DNA of 8,230 nucleotides from Colwellia sp. (lineage in GTDB: Bacteria > Pseudomonadota > Gammaproteobacteria > Enterobacterales > Alteromonadaceae): positions 2,348-10,577 of the forward strand of contig DPHE01000015.1 in assembly GCA_003521815.1 (NCBI GenBank), given 5' to 3'. Shown piece by piece: positions 6,306-8,230 of this stretch (positions within the stretch are counted from its first letter, which is position 1; each line of letters starts with the position of its first letter). A program made the position numbers and the translations under genes. The notes under the pieces were generated by a model that was given only the letters and a program-made list of their open reading frames with translations, was not told where the DNA came from and ran no database searches.

Positions 6306-7055
6306 TTAAAGGGGTGTGATACTTCCTGAGAGAATTTGAGGGTACTGGTTCATTAGTTTTGCTTGCCAAGCTAATTCATTGCTGCCTGACTCCATTCTAG
6401 GCTTAGGTAAATCAACCGTGGTTTGATGAATGATTGAACTGGGCGAATGACTCATAAAAATAATACGGTCAGCTAAATTAATCGCTTCACTTAAGTCATG
6501 TGTAACAAACACCACGGTACTACCACGGCTTTTACATAGATCTGCTAGTAGTAATCTTAGCGTGGCTGCCGTTGGCGCGTCTAGGGAGTTAAAAGGCTCA
6601 TCAAGTAAAATCAACTCAGGATTGACCGCAAAAGCTCTGGCAATGGCGACACGTCGTTGCATACCGCCTGATAATTGCTTAGGGTAGTAGTCACCTTTGC
6701 CCGCTAAGCCCACTTGTGCTAATAATGTTTCAATTTTTTCTTCTTCGATAGTTGGTAGTACTAGTTGTATGTTTTCGTTAACCGTAAGCCAAGGCATTAA
6801 TCGGGGTTGCTGAAAAACGTAACCTAGTTGATAGTCTGTGCAAACATTAAGCGCTTTTTCATTAAAAACCATTTTTTGCCCTGAAGCATCTTCAAGTCCT
6901 GAAAGCATATTCAGTAAAGTTGTTTTTCCTGAACCAGAAGGGCCAATAATGGCAATAAACTCCCCTGGTTTAGCGCTAAATTGTATATCTTTTAATACAG
7001 TTAAAGGGCTATTTGTGTAGCATTTATCTTTAATCGTTATATCAAGCGCTATCAT
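6306..7055 (-). CDS. NitT/TauT-type ABC importer, ATP-binding protein
   Basis: This is the cytoplasmic ATPase that powers import through the permease encoded just upstream. The 249 residues show a complete nucleotide-binding domain: Walker A GPSGSGKT (38-45), Q-loop YVFQQPRLMPWLTV (79-92), signature LSGGMQRR (128-135), Walker B LILLDEPF (148-155), D-loop SLD (157-159) and H-loop THD (185-187). The Q-loop wording and short length fit the SsuB/TauB/ThiZ group that serves sulfonate, taurine, nitrate or pyrimidine importers. The ATG overlaps the permease stop in the sequence ATGA (7052-7055), and AGGGG lies just upstream inside the permease gene, so translation is probably coupled. It is the last gene of the operon; no convincing terminator follows. 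The substrate cannot be read from this subunit. Confidence 0.92.
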   Translation of the reverse strand: MIALDITIKDKCYTNSPLTVLKDIQFSAKPGEFIAIIGPSGSGKTTLLNMLSGLEDASGQKMVFNEKALNVCTDYQLGYVFQQPRLMPWLTVNENIQLVLPTIEEEKIETLLAQVGLAGKGDYYPKQLSGGMQRRVAIARAFAVNPELILLDEPFNSLDAPTAATLRLLLADLCKSRGSTVVFVTHDLSEAINLADRIIFMSHSPSSIIHQTTVDLPKPRMESGSNELAWQAKLMNQYPQILSGSITPL

Positions 7056-7792
7056 TGTGAGCCCCTAGCAATTAATTTATCTAATGGTCTAAATATTAGG
7101 TTTTCAATCACCAACACAATGGAAATAAAAGCAAAGGTATACGCGAGAATACCTGCTATATCAAAAAATTGGAAAAGTGTATTTAACGCAAAACCAACGC
7201 CGTCACTGCGTCCTAATAATTCTACGACCAAAACAATTTTCCATATTAATGACAAACCGGCACGTGCTGAGGCCATTATGTAGGGATAAAGTTGAGGTAA
7301 AAAAACGTTAAAAAAGGTTTTACCTAAGGATAATTTGTATACTTTGGCGACGTTTAATAAATCCTCATCTACCACACGGGCCCCTTCTCTGATCATCACG
7401 ACCACGGTGGGTATTTTATTAATGACGACGGCCATAATGGCGGCAGACTCAACTAAACCAAACCAGATGTAACACAGTAAAATAGTCACTAGAGCAGGGA
7501 TGTTAAGGACGATTATCAGTAGGGTGTCTGATAGTTGATTAAGGCGCTTACTAGTCCCCATAACAATGCCAATTAAAACACCTAAAATCATGGCGATGAT
7601 AAAACTGATTAATACCCGAGTTAAGGTTACCCCAAGGTTGACTAACATATCACCTTGGAAAAAATGATAGATAAAGCTCTCTGCGACAATGAATAAAGAT
7701 GGAAAATCAGAGCTGTTTACTAACCAAGCGATCCCTTGCCACGTGCTAGCTAAGACGATTAACATTAATAATCTGCCATATACCGGTGACAT
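7052..7792 (-). CDS. NitT/TauT-type ABC importer, inner-membrane permease
   Basis: This is a BPD_transp_1 permease, predicted to form the transmembrane channel as a homodimer. As given it has 246 residues with about six hydrophobic spans: near 7-26, 58-80, 92-115, 117-135, 175-195 and 212-232. The EAA loop that docks on the ATPase is seen around DLLNVAKVYKLSLGKTFFNV (140s-160s), followed by LPQLYPYIMASARAG. It resembles SsuC/TauC proteins. The start is uncertain. The ATG at 7790-7792 has no Shine-Dalgarno sequence, while the frame stays open upstream to 7873. An AGGA at 7868-7871 precedes an in-frame ATT codon at 7856-7858 that would add 22 residues. The gene lies between the binding protein and the ATPase in one operon. 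Confidence 0.9.
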   Translation of the reverse strand: MSPVYGRLLMLIVLASTWQGIAWLVNSSDFPSLFIVAESFIYHFFQGDMLVNLGVTLTRVLISFIIAMILGVLIGIVMGTSKRLNQLSDTLLIIVLNIPALVTILLCYIWFGLVESAAIMAVVINKIPTVVVMIREGARVVDEDLLNVAKVYKLSLGKTFFNVFLPQLYPYIMASARAGLSLIWKIVLVVELLGRSDGVGFALNTLFQFFDIAGILAYTFAFISIVLVIENLIFRPLDKLIARGSQ

Positions 7793-7869
7793 AAATAGCG
7801 ACAGTAACGAGCTAAAACCCCCATTTGTTACTGTTTGCTTGTTGGAATGTTTATTAATGATCTTTGATC

Positions 7870-8230
7870 CTATTTAAGTGTGCATATTGCTTGATGCTTA
7901 GCTAAGTTTTTATTTATTTCTTCAGTCGTCGGTAGATTAATGCTATCGGTTTGCCAAAAGGTTTCCTCAGCTAATGTTGTTGCTTTTCCCACTAAATCTC
8001 GGCCACCTTGCTCTGCTAAAATAGCAAAGACTTGTCTACTGGCTTCTTTTTCTTCGCTAGAGAATGACCGTAGTAATATTGTTCTGTATTCCTTCTTTAA
8101 GGCGTTAAAAACCTCATCATTTTCTGCTTTAGTTAAATGGCGTATACGCTGCCATTCGTTGTCACATAAAAGTAATCGTTGTTTAGCTTCATTAGATGCT
8201 TTTAATAAACCAGTTAACTTTTGATTGTGC
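7870..8230 (-). CDS. ABC importer substrate-binding protein, C-terminal part (cut by the window edge)
   Basis: Only the last 119 residues are present, read from 8229 to a TAG at 7870-7872; the start lies outside the window. The fragment is rich in Lys and Glu, contains LLLCDNEWQRIRHLTKAENDEVF, and continues to LAEQGGRDLVGKATTLAEETFW, ending NLAKHQAICTLK. The GG-x-LVGKA...TFW pattern recalls the C-terminus of NMT1/NitT/TauT-type periplasmic binding proteins; this is from memory of the family. Gene order binding protein, permease, ATPase on one strand supports the call. The protein would capture the solute in the periplasm and deliver it to the permease. Its stop overlaps the upstream extension of the permease frame. 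The N-terminal signal and ligand pocket are not visible, so the ligand is unknown. Confidence 0.8.
   Translation of the reverse strand, partial: HNQKLTGLLKASNEAKQRLLLCDNEWQRIRHLTKAENDEVFNALKKEYRTILLRSFSSEEKEASRQVFAILAEQGGRDLVGKATTLAEETFWQTDSINLPTTEEINKNLAKHQAICTLK

Noticed and set aside
6282..6310. Inverted repeat TTTAATC/GATTAAA at the stop of the ABC ATPase gene, as a terminator
   Set aside because: The stem is only 7 bp of mostly A:T pairs with a 15-nt loop and is followed by A residues, not T, on the transcribed strand.
7940..8224. Plus-strand open frame of 94 codons at the right edge
   Set aside because: It lies antisense to the binding-protein fragment, whose reading frame gives a family-like C-terminus; the plus-strand product has no recognisable pattern.

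Overview
The window looks like chromosome from an AT-rich marine gammaproteobacterium, most likely of the Alteromonadales (Colwellia-like). This is inferred from close resemblance of the proteins to remembered gammaproteobacterial families (RlmJ, YbiT, an ErdR/CrbR-type regulator, a Porin_4-type porin) and from the base composition. No database search was possible. Every recognisable gene lies on the minus strand, so transcription runs from high to low coordinates.

Layout in transcription order. (1) 8230-6306: the 3' part of a NitT/TauT-type ABC importer operon, with a substrate-binding protein cut by the window edge, then an inner-membrane permease, then an ATPase that overlaps the permease by 4 bp. 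Substrate unknown. (2) 6305-6078: a 228-bp gap with a duplicated 14-bp motif and a perfect 12-bp palindrome, upstream of (3) an outer-membrane porin at 6077-4926, closed by a strong hairpin terminator at 4830-4866. (4) 4707-4051: an orphan NarL/LuxR-type response regulator resembling ErdR/CrbR/AgmR, the regulators of the acetate switch and of alcohol use. (5) 3888-2872: a zinc-free MDR oxidoreductase, closed by a strong terminator at 2809-2839. (6) 2656-1064: the ABC-F translation factor YbiT, with its own promoter. (7) 1063-922: a spacer of repeat-like sequence, then (8) rlmJ at 921-82, the 23S rRNA m6A2030 methyltransferase, followed by a 10-bp hairpin and a short heptamer tandem repeat at the window edge.

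The genes form several independent units: a nutrient importer, a porin, a carbon-metabolism regulator with an oxidoreductase downstream, and two ribosome-related housekeeping genes. No gene-free stretch exceeds 300 bp. There is no tRNA, rRNA, CRISPR array, transposase or phage gene. I see no convincing new multi-gene system. The most useful leads are the likely mis-set or non-ATG start of the permease, the repeated motif upstream of the porin, and the unassigned substrate of the ABC importer.
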